The notes under the pieces are model-generated. The model was not told the DNA's origin and made no database searches. It was given only the letters and a program-made list of their open reading frames with translations. Positions 35,881 through 45,096 of a stretch of 64,000 nt of DNA are shown here, in pieces. Position 1 is the stretch's first letter. Each line of letters starts with the position of its first letter. The DNA is from Anaerococcus sp. (GTDB lineage Bacteria > Bacillota > Clostridia > Tissierellales > Peptoniphilaceae): contig JAUNLG010000003.1 of the NCBI GenBank assembly GCA_030532385.1, positions 1 to 64,000 on the forward strand. Direction: 5' to 3'. Both the position numbers and the translations under genes were made by a program.

Positions 35881-36403
35881 CTAAATCCTCCTTACTAAAT
35901 TCAACTTTTGGAAGGTCATCTAAGGAAGAAATATTAAAATAAATTAGAAAATCCTTGGTAGTTGCATAAATTATGGGCTTACCTATCTTATCCAACCTTC
36001 CTTTTTCTTCAATAAGACCTTTACTCAAAAGAGTATCTATTGAGGATTGCGAATTGACTCCCCTGATTTTATCAACCTCTGCCCTAGTAATGGGCTGCTT
36101 GTAAGCAATAATAGATAAGGTTTCAAGGGTTGATGAACTTAGTTTCTTTTCAGTTTTTTTGACAACTTTTTCAAAATACTTATTGTGGTAATCCCTAGTT
36201 GTAAACTTATAAGCTCCACCATAATCTCTAATTATTAGACCTGATTTTCTCTTCGTCCTTTCTTCTATCATTTCTTTAAGGCAAATACTTATATCAGATT
36301 TTTTATAATCATAAATTATCTTTGATAGGTCATCTAAATCTAGAGGATCAGCCCAAATATATAAAATTTCTTCAATTAATCCTTTTAAATAAACTTTGTC
36401 CAT
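35867..36403 (-). CDS. scpB: Segregation and condensation protein B
   Basis: Winged-helix partner of ScpA in the SMC condensin complex, needed for chromosome segregation; 178 aa. The two wHTH domains are recognisable, with LSSSTLETLSIIAYKQPITRAEVDKIRGVNS as the signature helix pair and GRLDKIGKPIIYATT in the second wing. One base separates it from scpA. Confidence 0.95.
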   Translation of the reverse strand: MDKVYLKGLIEEILYIWADPLDLDDLSKIIYDYKKSDISICLKEMIEERTKRKSGLIIRDYGGAYKFTTRDYHNKYFEKVVKKTEKKLSSSTLETLSIIAYKQPITRAEVDKIRGVNSQSSIDTLLSKGLIEEKGRLDKIGKPIIYATTKDFLIYFNISSLDDLPKVEFSKEDLDEDK

Positions 36404-36404
36404 A

Positions 36405-37097
36405 TTACCTCTTTGTTAGATAAAAAGAATTGTTCTGGCCTTCTTTTAGGTAGATCTCCCTAAGTCTTACTAATTCAAGTAAGGCTAGGAAAGTTGCTAT
36501 GCACTCACTCTTGTTTTTAATCTTTTGACTAATATTTTCTAACTTTAAAGATTTTGTGAAATTTAATGTCTTCCTAATTTTTTCTATATATAAGTTAACA
36601 TCCTCCAGCCTTTGAGGATTCAAAATTTTTAGGTCTTCTTTTTTTTCTAAATCCTTCATTAGCCTTTGAAAATAATCTTTAAGAATATTGATGTCTTTTT
36701 TTATCACAATTTGATCTACTGTTTCAAACTGACTAAGGTCTTCCTGGTACTTAGAATAAATTCTCCTTGCAGACTCTTCCATCTCTTTAAAGTCATCTTC
36801 TACGGATTTTATTTTTTTATAGGTGATAAGGTAGGATAAAAATTCTTCTTCCAAGTCATCATTTTCTTCTTTAGGCTTAAGCTTATTAGCCTTTATAGTA
36901 AGTAAAATAGAAGCAATATAGATAAATTCTGAAAGATTATTTAGATTCTCAAGCTTATAAATTTCATCTATGTAAGAATTTGTTATATCTTCAAGAGCTA
37001 TTTCATAAATATCTATCTTGTTTTTTTCTATTAGATCTAAAAGTAAATCAAAAGGCCCCGTAAAGGCCTCAAGTTCAATATTAAGCTTATCATTCAT
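36405..37097 (-). CDS. scpA: Segregation and condensation protein A
   Basis: Kleisin that bridges the SMC heads; 230 aa. The N-terminal FTGPFDLLLDLIEKNKIDIYEI and SEFIYIASILLTIKANKL are family signatures, followed by a charged helical linker and a C-terminal winged helix (ATFLALLELVRLREI). It overlaps the Nudix gene by eight bases and is followed by scpB, as expected. Confidence 0.95.
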   Translation of the reverse strand: MNDKLNIELEAFTGPFDLLLDLIEKNKIDIYEIALEDITNSYIDEIYKLENLNNLSEFIYIASILLTIKANKLKPKEENDDLEEEFLSYLITYKKIKSVEDDFKEMEESARRIYSKYQEDLSQFETVDQIVIKKDINILKDYFQRLMKDLEKKEDLKILNPQRLEDVNLYIEKIRKTLNFTKSLKLENISQKIKNKSECIATFLALLELVRLREIYLKEGQNNSFYLTKR

Positions 37098-37635
37098 TTT
37101 CTAATTTAATTGCATATAAAATCGCTATGATGGTTTTAGCATCAGTGATTTCTCCATTTTCAACCATATTATAAAGTTCATCAACCTTAAATGACTTAGC
37201 GCTTACATACTCATCCTCATCTTGGTCAAGTTTAGAATAACTTAAATCCTTGGCAATAAAAAAAGATAGCTTATCATTAGTAAACCCAGGAGATGCATGC
37301 ATATCAAAAAGATAGGTAATATCCAAAGGCATATAGCCTATCTCTTCTTGTAACTCTCTTTTGGCAGCTTCTATTGGTAGCTCGTTAGGTTCAACAAGGC
37401 CTGCAGGAATTTCTATAGTCATCTTATCTATAGCCTTCCTGTATTGCCTGACCATCCAAAGCTTATCCTTGCCATCAAAAGCTATAACACCCACACCTTT
37501 TTGATGGTCTACAATCTCTCTTTTAGAATATTTTTTATTTTCAAGTTCTACAGTATCAACCTTTAATTTTAAGATCTTACCATCATAAATAGTTTCTGAT
37601 TTTATAGATTTCTCATAATATTTTTCATCAGTCAT
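37090..37635 (-). CDS. ADP-ribose pyrophosphatase (Nudix hydrolase)
   Basis: Nudix enzyme of the NudF type, 181 aa, hydrolysing ADP-ribose to AMP and ribose-5-phosphate. The Nudix box starts at GLVEPNELPIEAAKRELQEE and continues with IGYMP; the upstream IEIPAG and downstream HASPGFTNDKLSFFIA are characteristic of ADP-ribose-specific members. Catalytic glutamates are intact. It overlaps recN by eight bases. Confidence 0.92.
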   Translation of the reverse strand: MTDEKYYEKSIKSETIYDGKILKLKVDTVELENKKYSKREIVDHQKGVGVIAFDGKDKLWMVRQYRKAIDKMTIEIPAGLVEPNELPIEAAKRELQEEIGYMPLDITYLFDMHASPGFTNDKLSFFIAKDLSYSKLDQDEDEYVSAKSFKVDELYNMVENGEITDAKTIIAILYAIKLENE

Positions 37636-39319
37636 TTCTTAAATCCTCCGCCATTTCAAGCATTTCTTCTGCCGATCTTCTTGTAGTCTCAGTTATATCT
37701 ACACCACCTATTAGCCTAGCTATTTCATAAATACGGTTTTTACCCTCAATTTGTTGAGTCCTACTTATGGTAAAATTGTCTACATCTTCTTTGCTAATTA
37801 AAATATGATTATTAGCAAGAGAAGCAATTTGAGCTAAGTGACTTATAGCAATAATTTGTCTTTTCTTAGAAAGCTTTAGGATTCTCTCACCCACTACTTG
37901 GGCAGTTCTTCCGCTTATACCTGTATCAATTTCATCAAAAATTAGACTAGCTACTTTATCTGAATCTGAAAAAACTTCCTTAAAAGCAAGCATTATCCTA
38001 GAAATCTCTCCACCTGAGGCAGTTTTAGATAGGGATTTTAGACTTTCTCCCCTATTAGTCGCTATCAAGAAATCTATATCATCAAATCCATTTGCCCCTA
38101 TTGAAGGATTTTCATCAAATTTTATCTTGAATTTTCCATTTTTGATATTTAATTTTCTTATAGCTTCATTGATTTCTTCTTGAAGAATATAAGCTTTTTT
38201 CTTTCTGATGTCTGAAAGTTTACGGCTAAGTTTATCCATTTTTTTATTAATTTCTTCAAGATCTTTATCAATATTTGCCCTTAAGCTTCCTATGGCATCT
38301 AAGTCCTTTATTCTTTCATTAATTTTTTCATAATATTCTTTTATATCAACTAGACTAGATCCGTATTTCCTTTTTAGGGAGAATATGGCTTGGTTTATCA
38401 TCTCTAGTTCATATAATCTTTCAGGGTCTTGGTCTAAAGACATCTGATAAGAATCAAGGTCTTGGTAAAGGTCATTAACCTGGTCACCTATACTAATTAG
38501 GCTTTCATAGATATTTTCTATTGGTTTATCCATCGACCTATATGAATTAATGTCTGAAATCGCTTCATTTAATAATGATGTTACTGAAGCTTGACCGAAT
38601 TCACTTGAATCCAAAAGCTCTTTTATTTTCTCAGTTGAATTAATGATAGATGTTAAAGAATTTAATTTTTGATACTCCCTATCTATCGCCTCTTCATCTA
38701 TATTGAAAATGTCAACCTCTTCTATCTCTGCTATCTGATAGTTAATAAGGTCTCTTTCTCTTCTTACCTCTTCATCTGATAAGTTTATACTTTCATACTT
38801 CCTAACTAAGTCTTGTTTTTTCTTATGAAGTTCATTTAGAGAAGTTAAAAGGTCTTTGCTCTCCCTATCCTTGGTAAATTCATCTATCAATCTTAGGTAA
38901 TTACTAGGATTCATAAATGAATTGCTATCTCCCTGCCTATAAATATCAATTAGATTCAAGGAGATTTCTCTAAGACTAGAAAGGGTTACAATTCTTCCGT
39001 TTACTCTTATAGATGATGATTTTTTTCCAAAGCTTCTAGTAATTATTAATTTATTATTATCATCAAATGCTATACCATAATCTTCTAGAATATCTCTAGT
39101 CTCACCATCAAGGTCAAAGACAGCCTCTATTATAGTTTTATCAGCGAACCTACCGATCGTATCCCTATCAGCCCTTTGACCTAAAGCTAGATTTATGGCC
39201 TCAAAGATAATAGACTTACCAGAACCTGTCTCACCAGTAAGCACATTAAAACCATCTTCAAAAAATATATGGTCTCGCTTAATAATTACAAAGTTATCAA
39301 TAAATAACTCTAATAACAT
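37628..39319 (-). CDS. recN: DNA repair protein RecN
   Basis: SMC-like ATPase acting early in double-strand-break repair; 563 aa. The N-terminal ATP-binding half has FEDGFNVLTGETGSGKSI, a long coiled-coil arm fills the middle, and the C-terminal half has the ABC signature KTASGGEISRIMLAFK and Walker B LIFDEIDTGISG. The argR-recN order is typical of Firmicutes; the start overlaps the argR stop by one base. Confidence 0.97.
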   Translation of the reverse strand: MLLELFIDNFVIIKRDHIFFEDGFNVLTGETGSGKSIIFEAINLALGQRADRDTIGRFADKTIIEAVFDLDGETRDILEDYGIAFDDNNKLIITRSFGKKSSSIRVNGRIVTLSSLREISLNLIDIYRQGDSNSFMNPSNYLRLIDEFTKDRESKDLLTSLNELHKKKQDLVRKYESINLSDEEVRRERDLINYQIAEIEEVDIFNIDEEAIDREYQKLNSLTSIINSTEKIKELLDSSEFGQASVTSLLNEAISDINSYRSMDKPIENIYESLISIGDQVNDLYQDLDSYQMSLDQDPERLYELEMINQAIFSLKRKYGSSLVDIKEYYEKINERIKDLDAIGSLRANIDKDLEEINKKMDKLSRKLSDIRKKKAYILQEEINEAIRKLNIKNGKFKIKFDENPSIGANGFDDIDFLIATNRGESLKSLSKTASGGEISRIMLAFKEVFSDSDKVASLIFDEIDTGISGRTAQVVGERILKLSKKRQIIAISHLAQIASLANNHILISKEDVDNFTISRTQQIEGKNRIYEIARLIGGVDITETTRRSAEEMLEMAEDLRND

Positions 39320-39771
39320 TACTTAATTAAACTCCTAAGGTCTTCAACTAGGGCTTCTATATTCTCAACTTTATTTGGAGTTATAAATATAGTATCAATA
39401 CCTGTAACAATTCCTCCGACATTATCTAGCTTAGCATTGGTTATATAAGCACCACATACTGTCGCACAATAAGATATAGTCTTTATTACTATAAGGTGAG
39501 ATGATTGCTCAATGGATAGGACAGACTCCTTAAAAATTTTCTCCATTCTTTCTGTCAATGAATCATAGGCAGTATCAACTACTGTATACTTATACTCGTA
39601 ATCATCAGTTTGGACTTTAGAAATCCTAAGCTCTTTGATATCTCTTGATATAGTAGCTTGGGTAGCATCCACCCCGTGGTCTTTGAGGATCTCAGAAAGT
39701 TGACTTTGGGTCTTTACATCGTTATTTTGTATTATATCTAAAATTAATCTTTGTCTGGTATATTTTTTCAT
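39319..39771 (-). CDS. argR: Arginine repressor ArgR/AhrC
   Basis: Hexameric regulator of arginine metabolism, 150 aa. The N-terminal winged helix has KYTRQRLILDII and the ATISRDIKELRI recognition segment; the C-terminal oligomerisation/arginine-binding domain contains TVCGAYITNAKLDNVGGIVTG. A GTG two codons upstream is possible; GAGG before this ATG is better spaced. No arginine genes are in the window, so targets lie elsewhere; the location before recN is conserved. Confidence 0.95.
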   Translation of the reverse strand: MKKYTRQRLILDIIQNNDVKTQSQLSEILKDHGVDATQATISRDIKELRISKVQTDDYEYKYTVVDTAYDSLTERMEKIFKESVLSIEQSSHLIVIKTISYCATVCGAYITNAKLDNVGGIVTGIDTIFITPNKVENIEALVEDLRSLIK

Positions 39772-39779
39772 AACCACCT

Positions 39780-40607
39780 CTAATATTTTCTTTTCGTTAG
39801 GTACTGGATTAAAAATATGTAAAAATCATTATTTTCAATACCCTTAATTTCATTAAAGCATTTTTTATTTATATCATCAAGCAACAATCTAGCTTCATCT
39901 TTATCCATAAGCCTTAAAATATTAATCTCATCCTTGTAATCTTCTTCTAGTAGATCATCTTGGATTTGAAAGCCAAGACCAAGGTAGTAGGCGAATTTTT
40001 CTAAACTTTTGATCTTTACTTCTGATATTCCAGAAACTAATCCCCCACTTACAAGAGCTGCCTTAAAAAAATCAGCTGTTTTTTTATCATAAACTTTAAG
40101 CAAGAAATCTAAGTCATATGAATCTCTTCTTCTTAAATCAAGAACTTGACCATAAATAACTCCATCCTTACCAAGTTTATCAAAAAGATAAGATGAGGCT
40201 TTAATATAAAGAGGATTCTTTAAAGCAAGTTTAAATAAAATCCTAGCAGCCTCATTAAGTAGACCATCTCCAGCTAAAATTCCAATATCTTCACCAAAAT
40301 GCCTATGGACACTCTCCCTGCCGCGCCTAAAATCATCATTATCCATACTTGGTAAATCATCGTGCACAAGGGTATAGGCTTGAATCATCTCAATAGCAAG
40401 GGCGTAAAGAATATCTTCCTTAGTAATATCTTTTGAAAAAATCCTTCTAGTTTCAAGATATAAACTAGCTCTGATCATTTTGCCACCAGCTAAGGCATAT
40501 TTCATAGATTCATCAAGTATATTTTCTTTTTGAAAATATTGATCAATATAATCATTTAATAATTTTCTATTTTCTCTTAATCTGTTAATATAAATATCGT
40601 TATTCAT
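39780..40607 (-). CDS. ispA: Polyprenyl (farnesyl/geranylgeranyl) diphosphate synthase
   Basis: Short-chain trans-prenyltransferase that condenses IPP onto DMAPP/GPP; 275 aa. The first aspartate-rich motif is DDLPSMDNDDFRRGR, the second QIQDDLLEE, both intact. Linked to IspH in the same run, so two MEP/isoprenoid steps share one transcript. It overlaps xseB by eight bases; xseA-xseB-ispA is a common order. Confidence 0.94.
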   Translation of the reverse strand: MNNDIYINRLRENRKLLNDYIDQYFQKENILDESMKYALAGGKMIRASLYLETRRIFSKDITKEDILYALAIEMIQAYTLVHDDLPSMDNDDFRRGRESVHRHFGEDIGILAGDGLLNEAARILFKLALKNPLYIKASSYLFDKLGKDGVIYGQVLDLRRRDSYDLDFLLKVYDKKTADFFKAALVSGGLVSGISEVKIKSLEKFAYYLGLGFQIQDDLLEEDYKDEINILRLMDKDEARLLLDDINKKCFNEIKGIENNDFYIFLIQYLTKRKY

Positions 40608-40785
40608 CTTTACTAATTATTTCTACTTTCGCCTTATAATCTTTCAATTGTTGGTCTATTTGCTTATATATGCTCCTAGCTTTTTCATAGATTTGGATAC
40701 TCTTGTCAAGATTATCTTCGTTTTTTTCAAGTTCTTCTAAAAGCTCTTCTAAGATCTTAAAGTTTTCATTTATCGATTTATTCAT
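40600..40785 (-). CDS. xseB: Exodeoxyribonuclease VII small subunit
   Basis: 61-aa partner of XseA. The helical pair ENFKILEELLEELEKNEDNLDKSI and YEKARSIYKQ fits the XseB family; it overlaps xseA and ispA by eight bases each. Confidence 0.94.
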   Translation of the reverse strand: MNKSINENFKILEELLEELEKNEDNLDKSIQIYEKARSIYKQIDQQLKDYKAKVEIISKDE

Positions 40786-41965
40786 CTATAACCCTTACCC
40801 TCACTCTTCCATCACTAAAATCGATTTCAAGCTCATCCCCTGTTTTTATACTAAAAGATGAAAATACTTTAGACCCATCTAGTTTTCTTATACCTATGGT
40901 CTTTTTCCTTAGGTCTATCAAATCTTTCTCATTCTTAAGTCTTACACCAAACATTTTGGCCCTATTATTACTTACATCTAAAGACTTTGATACTCTAAGT
41001 TCAATCTTATCCATTAGATTAGCTAAGTCCCTAAGAGATAGGTCAAGTTTGGTAGATGGGGATAAATTACCTAAACTTTTACCTAAATAAAAGCTTTTTA
41101 AGGTTAAATCTTCTAGCCTTGTTTTAATCAAACCACCCATCCTATCTAGACAATCTCTGGCCCTTTTTTCTAAATCAAGATAATCTTTAATTATAAAAGA
41201 TCCTGCCTCTGTTGGAGTCTGTAGGCTAAGGTCGCTAACCAGGTCAAGGAGGGTCTGGTCAATCTTATGGCCAATTGCTGATATGATCGGAGTTTTTGCT
41301 AAAAACACTGCCTTGATCAAATCTTCTTGATTAAAACTTGATAAATCTTCATTTGACCCTCCACCCCTTGTTATAACTATTAGGTCTAAGTCTAAGCCAT
41401 CTAAATACTCTATAGCTCTAACAACTTGACCTGATGACTTTTCTCCTTGGACCTTTACAGGATAGAAGTAAATATGTATGTCACTGGGCTTTTGGTTTAT
41501 TACAGATAGAAAATCCACTAGGGCTGCCCCATCTTTTGATGTTATAAGTCCTAATTTTTTCGGTAATTTTACTATATCCTTCTTATTTTCCTTAGAAAAA
41601 TAACCTAGTTTCCTAAATTTTTCCTTCATCTGTAGAAATTCATCATAGGCCTTAGATAGGCCCATGTCTTTTATCTCTTTTCCTGCAATAAGAAGTCTAG
41701 AAGAATAATTATTATAAAGTAAGTTTCCCTTTAAAAGTACTTGTTTGCCATCAAGAAAATCTATATTTATACCTTTATCTTCGTAATAATAAACTACACA
41801 ATCTATTAAGTCCTTATCCTCTTTTAAGGAGAAGTAAAGATGCGAATTGTTTATCCTAATATTAGCTAATTGCCCACTTATATAGATATTTTGAAAGATA
41901 GGATCATGCTTTATATTTGACTTGAAATATTCATTAAATTGTTTGACACTTAGTGGTTTTCTCAT
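40778..41965 (-). CDS. xseA: Exodeoxyribonuclease VII large subunit
   Basis: Single-strand-specific exonuclease subunit, 395 aa. An N-terminal OB fold (IYISGQLANIRINNSHLYFSL) precedes the catalytic domain with GLITSKDGAALVDF, VITRGGGSNEDLSSFN and AIGHKIDQTLLDLVSDLSLQ, then a helical part somewhat shorter than in E. coli. It overlaps nusB by four bases. Confidence 0.96.
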   Translation of the reverse strand: MRKPLSVKQFNEYFKSNIKHDPIFQNIYISGQLANIRINNSHLYFSLKEDKDLIDCVVYYYEDKGINIDFLDGKQVLLKGNLLYNNYSSRLLIAGKEIKDMGLSKAYDEFLQMKEKFRKLGYFSKENKKDIVKLPKKLGLITSKDGAALVDFLSVINQKPSDIHIYFYPVKVQGEKSSGQVVRAIEYLDGLDLDLIVITRGGGSNEDLSSFNQEDLIKAVFLAKTPIISAIGHKIDQTLLDLVSDLSLQTPTEAGSFIIKDYLDLEKRARDCLDRMGGLIKTRLEDLTLKSFYLGKSLGNLSPSTKLDLSLRDLANLMDKIELRVSKSLDVSNNRAKMFGVRLKNEKDLIDLRKKTIGIRKLDGSKVFSSFSIKTGDELEIDFSDGRVRVRVIDE

Positions 41966-42345
41966 TTCTCATCTTTTCTTATAATTGATCCTAAGATAGA
42001 GTTGACTAGCTTATAATCTTCTTCATTTGAATATTTTTTGGAAAGATTAACAGCTTCATTTATTGAGACTGATACAGGTATATCCATAAAATATATTTCA
42101 TTAATAGACAAATAAAGAATCGCTCTTAAAACCTTAGCAAGGTTCTTATGGCCCTTAAGTAAATTCTCCTCTAACTTAGAGTCTATCTTATCCTTATTTC
42201 CCAAATATGATTCTAAAGATTTTTTTATAAAAGTCTCATCTTTAATAGAAAGATTTTCTAAGCTTTCATCCAAATTTTCAATTTCGCTTATTGAGTCTTG
42301 ATAAATCAGTTTAAAGACCCATTCTCTTTGTTCTGCTCTTCTCAT
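41962..42345 (-). CDS. nusB: Transcription antitermination factor NusB
   Basis: Small all-helical RNA-binding factor for rRNA antitermination; 127 aa. Shows the family's REWVFKLIYQ start, ILYLSINEIYFMDIPVSVSINEAVNLSKKYS and a closing NSILGSIIRK. Four-base overlaps on both sides with the Asp23 gene and xseA. Confidence 0.95.
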   Translation of the reverse strand: MRRAEQREWVFKLIYQDSISEIENLDESLENLSIKDETFIKKSLESYLGNKDKIDSKLEENLLKGHKNLAKVLRAILYLSINEIYFMDIPVSVSINEAVNLSKKYSNEEDYKLVNSILGSIIRKDEK

Positions 42346-42662
42346 AATATATGAAGATTTTCTACAGTAACGTCAACCCTATCTACAGGAAGACCTGTCA
42401 TATTCTCAACTACATTTTTTACATTTTTTTGTATGTCTTTTACAGTCTTCATCACATTGACATTCTCATTTAAGTTAACGGTTAGTTTAAAATGTAATTT
42501 TTCACCAACTTTTTTCACCTTACTTCTAGGATTTTTTTTATTAAAATTATAGGAATCCTCTTGGTTAAAGACTCCATTTATATCGGTGCTTGCTCCTATG
42601 GCAATTTGATCTAGAATTTCATCTGCAATTTTTACTGATCCATTTACAAAACTATTTGCCAT
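42342..42662 (-). CDS. Asp23/Gls24 family envelope-stress protein
   Basis: 106-aa member of the Asp23/Gls24 (DUF322) family, small proteins tied to the cell envelope and alkaline or general stress. Its ending NVVENMTGLPVDRVDVTVENLHI is the family's C-terminal signature. The place between efp and nusB is that of YqhY in Bacillus. A second family member lies at 49688-50041. Confidence 0.9.
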   Translation of the reverse strand: MANSFVNGSVKIADEILDQIAIGASTDINGVFNQEDSYNFNKKNPRSKVKKVGEKLHFKLTVNLNENVNVMKTVKDIQKNVKNVVENMTGLPVDRVDVTVENLHIL

Positions 42663-42672
42663 TATAAACTCC

Positions 42673-43230
42673 TTAAACTCTTGATAGATAATCTCCGGTT
42701 CTTGTATCTATCTTTATTACATCACCCTCGTTTACAAATACTGGTACTTGTATAACAGCTCCTGTTTCAACTTTTGCAGGCTTTGTTACATTTGTAGCTG
42801 TATCTCCCTTGATTGCAGGTTCAGTTTCCTCTACTTTTAACTCCACAAAATTTGGTGCTTCGATTTGGAATGGCTTACCTTCATAGAATTTGATTTGAAC
42901 TGGATCATTCTCTTTTACATAGATTATTGCATCTTTAACATTTTCATATTCTATACCTATTTGTTCAAATGTTTCTGGATCCATGAAATAGTATAAAAGT
43001 CCATCATTGTATAAATATGACATCTCTTTATTAGAAATCACAGCTTGTTCAAATTTTTCATTTGGGTTAAATGTAACATCCTTAGCACCGCCATTCATAA
43101 CTGACCTTATCTTTGCACGTACAAAGGCAGCTCCCTTACCTGGCTTAACATGTTGAAAATCTACCACTTGATAAACGTCATTATCGTATACAAAAGTTAC
43201 ACCTTTTCTTAAATCATTTGCTGAAATCAT
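42673..43230 (-). CDS. efp: Elongation factor P
   Basis: Relieves ribosome stalling at polyproline stretches; 185 aa, three beta-barrel domains. [17 protein letters not shown] starts the KOW-like domain; the loop [14 protein letters not shown] holds the lysine at the tip that reaches the peptidyl-transferase centre; [22 protein letters not shown] is the EF-P C-terminal signature. First gene of the long run, with AGGAGG before the ATG and its own promoter. Confidence 0.97.
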   Translation of the reverse strand: MISANDLRKGVTFVYDNDVYQVVDFQHVKPGKGAAFVRAKIRSVMNGGAKDVTFNPNEKFEQAVISNKEMSYLYNDGLLYYFMDPETFEQIGIEYENVKDAIIYVKENDPVQIKFYEGKPFQIEAPNFVELKVEETEPAIKGDTATNVTKPAKVETGAVIQVPVFVNEGDVIKIDTRTGDYLSRV

Positions 43231-43258
43231 AATTCCTCCTGTTATTAGTTCTTAAATT

Positions 43259-43288
43259 ATTATACCATATTCAAGCATTTTTTGAAAA
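43259..43288 (-). promoter_or_regulatory. efp promoter, head of the 17-gene run
   Basis: On the minus strand TTTTCA (43283-43288), 18-base spacer, TATAAT (43259-43264) with extended TATGG before it. This is the only clear promoter found upstream of genes efp to miaB. Confidence 0.65.
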
Positions 43289-43384
43289 TTATTAATTTAT
43301 AATTTATTAGTGTCTTTAGCCATCTTTGCCTTAACTTATGGTGATTATTTGACTTAAAGACTTACAAAAATACTAAATTTATTG

Positions 43385-43390
43385 TATAAT
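43385..43390 (+). promoter_or_regulatory. Probable -10 of tmcAL
   Basis: A perfect TATAAT ends 15 bases before the tmcAL ATG, with a weak TTACAA 17 bases upstream. The start of transcription would fall in or next to the ribosome binding site AGAGGTG, so the leader would be unusually short. Confidence 0.4.
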
Positions 43391-43405
43391 TTAAGAGGTG
43401 ATAAT

Positions 43406-44572
43406 ATGAAAAAATTAGCAGTAATATCAGAATTTAATCCCTTTCACAAAGGACATGGCTACCTTATAAGAAAAGCTAGGCAACTTGTAAATCCTTCCTT
43501 AACCCTTGCATTTATGAGTGGAGATTTCGTCCAACGAGGAGAACCTGCCATAATCGATAAGTTTAAGAGGGCCCAATCTGCCATAAATAATGGCTTTGAC
43601 CTAGTGGCAGAGATGCCAGACTTTATTTCTCTACAAAGTGCAGAATTTTTTGCTAGAAAATCAATAGAGATTTTAAGTAAAATTCCTATTGACTACCTGG
43701 CTTTTGGAATTGAAAATATAAATGAAGATGACTTTATCTTTTATGCCCAAAACCTTTTAGCTAAGGAAGAAATCCTGGAAGACAAAACTTCATTCTACTT
43801 AAGCAAGAATTTATCCTTTACCACTGCAAGATATAAGGCTGTAGAAGAAATAATCCACAACAAGGCTTTTATTTCGTCAAATAATATCTTAGGTTTTGAA
43901 TACATTAGGTCTATAAATAAGATAAATCCCAATATAATCTACCTTCCCATTAAAAGAATAGGGTCTAATAATAAAGATTTATCTATTGAAGATAAAGATT
44001 TTGCAAGTTCTTCTGCTATTAGGAATAATATATCTGAAAATATAGCAAATCTAATGCCTCAAGACTCTTATGGATATATTAGAAACCTTAATCCACAAGT
44101 AGTGGAAGATTCATCAAATATTTTATTTGAAATATTTAAATATAAGTTATTAATAGAAAGATATCCTATGGAAGAAATCCTGGCTTTTGAACAAGGTCAT
44201 GATAATTTTTTTAGAAAAATCCTCAAAGAACCCAAGGATTATCAAACTTTTTTAAAAGATTGTGAAAGTCTTAGGTCAAGTAGGGCAAGAATTAAAAGGC
44301 TTATAATAAACTACCTTCTAGAGAATAAAATTAATTTGAACAATACAGAAATTAACTTTTTAAAAATCTTAGCCTTCAATAAAGAAAAGTCTAGTATGTT
44401 AGGAGATGTGGCTAAAAACATGGACATAATCTTAAGAAAATCAGAAAGTAATAAGCTGGATAAAGACAATCAAGAGATTTATAAAAATATGGTAAAGGCA
44501 TCAGACCTATACTCTTTGATAAGAAGAGATTATCTGGCAAAAGATTATAATCATAATTTTAAAAAAGGCTAG
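43406..44572 (+). CDS. tmcAL: tRNA(Met) cytidine acetate ligase TmcAL
   Basis: Nucleotidyltransferase-fold enzyme (YlbM family, 388 aa) that makes N4-acetylcytidine at the wobble position of elongator tRNA-Met from acetate and ATP. The HIGH-like motif is in ISEFNPFHKGHGYLI, followed by FMSGDFVQRGEPAIIDKF. SSSAIRNNI is the ISSTxxR-like second nucleotide-binding motif. Eight codons of open frame precede the ATG, but AGAGGTG stands before this ATG and homology begins at MKK. Divergent from efp; ends at a bidirectional terminator. Confidence 0.94.
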   Translation: MKKLAVISEFNPFHKGHGYLIRKARQLVNPSLTLAFMSGDFVQRGEPAIIDKFKRAQSAINNGFDLVAEMPDFISLQSAEFFARKSIEILSKIPIDYLAFGIENINEDDFIFYAQNLLAKEEILEDKTSFYLSKNLSFTTARYKAVEEIIHNKAFISSNNILGFEYIRSINKINPNIIYLPIKRIGSNNKDLSIEDKDFASSSAIRNNISENIANLMPQDSYGYIRNLNPQVVEDSSNILFEIFKYKLLIERYPMEEILAFEQGHDNFFRKILKEPKDYQTFLKDCESLRSSRARIKRLIINYLLENKINLNNTEINFLKILAFNKEKSSMLGDVAKNMDIILRKSESNKLDKDNQEIYKNMVKASDLYSLIRRDYLAKDYNHNFKKG

Positions 44573-44592
44573 TAGATTTAACCACTAGCCTT
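44565..44592. terminator. Bidirectional terminator between tmcAL and the coiled-coil gene
   Basis: AAGGCTAGT (44565-44573) pairs with ACTAGCCTT (44584-44592); ATTTTTAA follows on the plus strand and a TTTTTTA tail on the minus strand. The tmcAL stop codon is part of the stem. Confidence 0.85.
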
Positions 44593-44596
44593 ATTT

Positions 44597-45085
44597 TTAA
44601 TTATTTTCAAGTAAATCTCTTCTATTTTTTTCTAATTGCTGACTAAGTTGACTGAAGTTTTCAACAGATCCTTTAAATATCCTATCTATATAGGCATAGG
44701 ATTTTTGTTTAATATTTTCTGCTTGGATGTTTGCCTCTTTTACAATCTTATCAGCCTCTATCCTAGCCTCCCTTGTAACTTCACTTTCAGAAACTAATTG
44801 TCTAAATTTATTTCTAGCTTGATCTTTGATATTGTTAATCTCGTGTTCAGCTTCTTTTATTCTTGATTCAGCCTCACTATTAGCCTCACTAATAATCCTA
44901 TCTTTTTCATCTATTACCCATTGAGCTTGCTTGATCTCTTCAGGTAGAGCATCTTTCATATCCTTAAGCAAGTCATATATCTCATCTGGATCTACTGATA
45001 CTTTTCTAGAAAAAGGAACAGATGATGACTCATCCATCACATCTTCCATCTCATTAATTAAACTAATCAACTTATTTTGCGCCAT
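44597..45085 (-). CDS. Uncharacterised coiled-coil protein
   Basis: 162-aa protein, acidic and almost entirely predicted helix. A short N-terminal block (LISLINEMEDVMDESSSVPFS) precedes heptad-rich text with alternating Ala/Glu (ANSEAESRIKEAEHEINNIKDQ), resembling ATP-synthase b/E stalks or DivIVA-like coils. This resemblance is compositional, so no function is claimed. Proteins of this type follow coaD in several clostridia-type genomes. It lies 11 bases after coaD and is the last gene of its operon. Confidence 0.8.
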   Translation of the reverse strand: MAQNKLISLINEMEDVMDESSSVPFSRKVSVDPDEIYDLLKDMKDALPEEIKQAQWVIDEKDRIISEANSEAESRIKEAEHEINNIKDQARNKFRQLVSESEVTREARIEADKIVKEANIQAENIKQKSYAYIDRIFKGSVENFSQLSQQLEKNRRDLLENN

Positions 45086-45096
45086 ATACTATCCCC

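Noticed and set aside
36405..39319. Minus-to-plus antisense frames and small frames inside recN, scpA and other genes
   Set aside because: All are shadows of well-identified genes with no independent signals.
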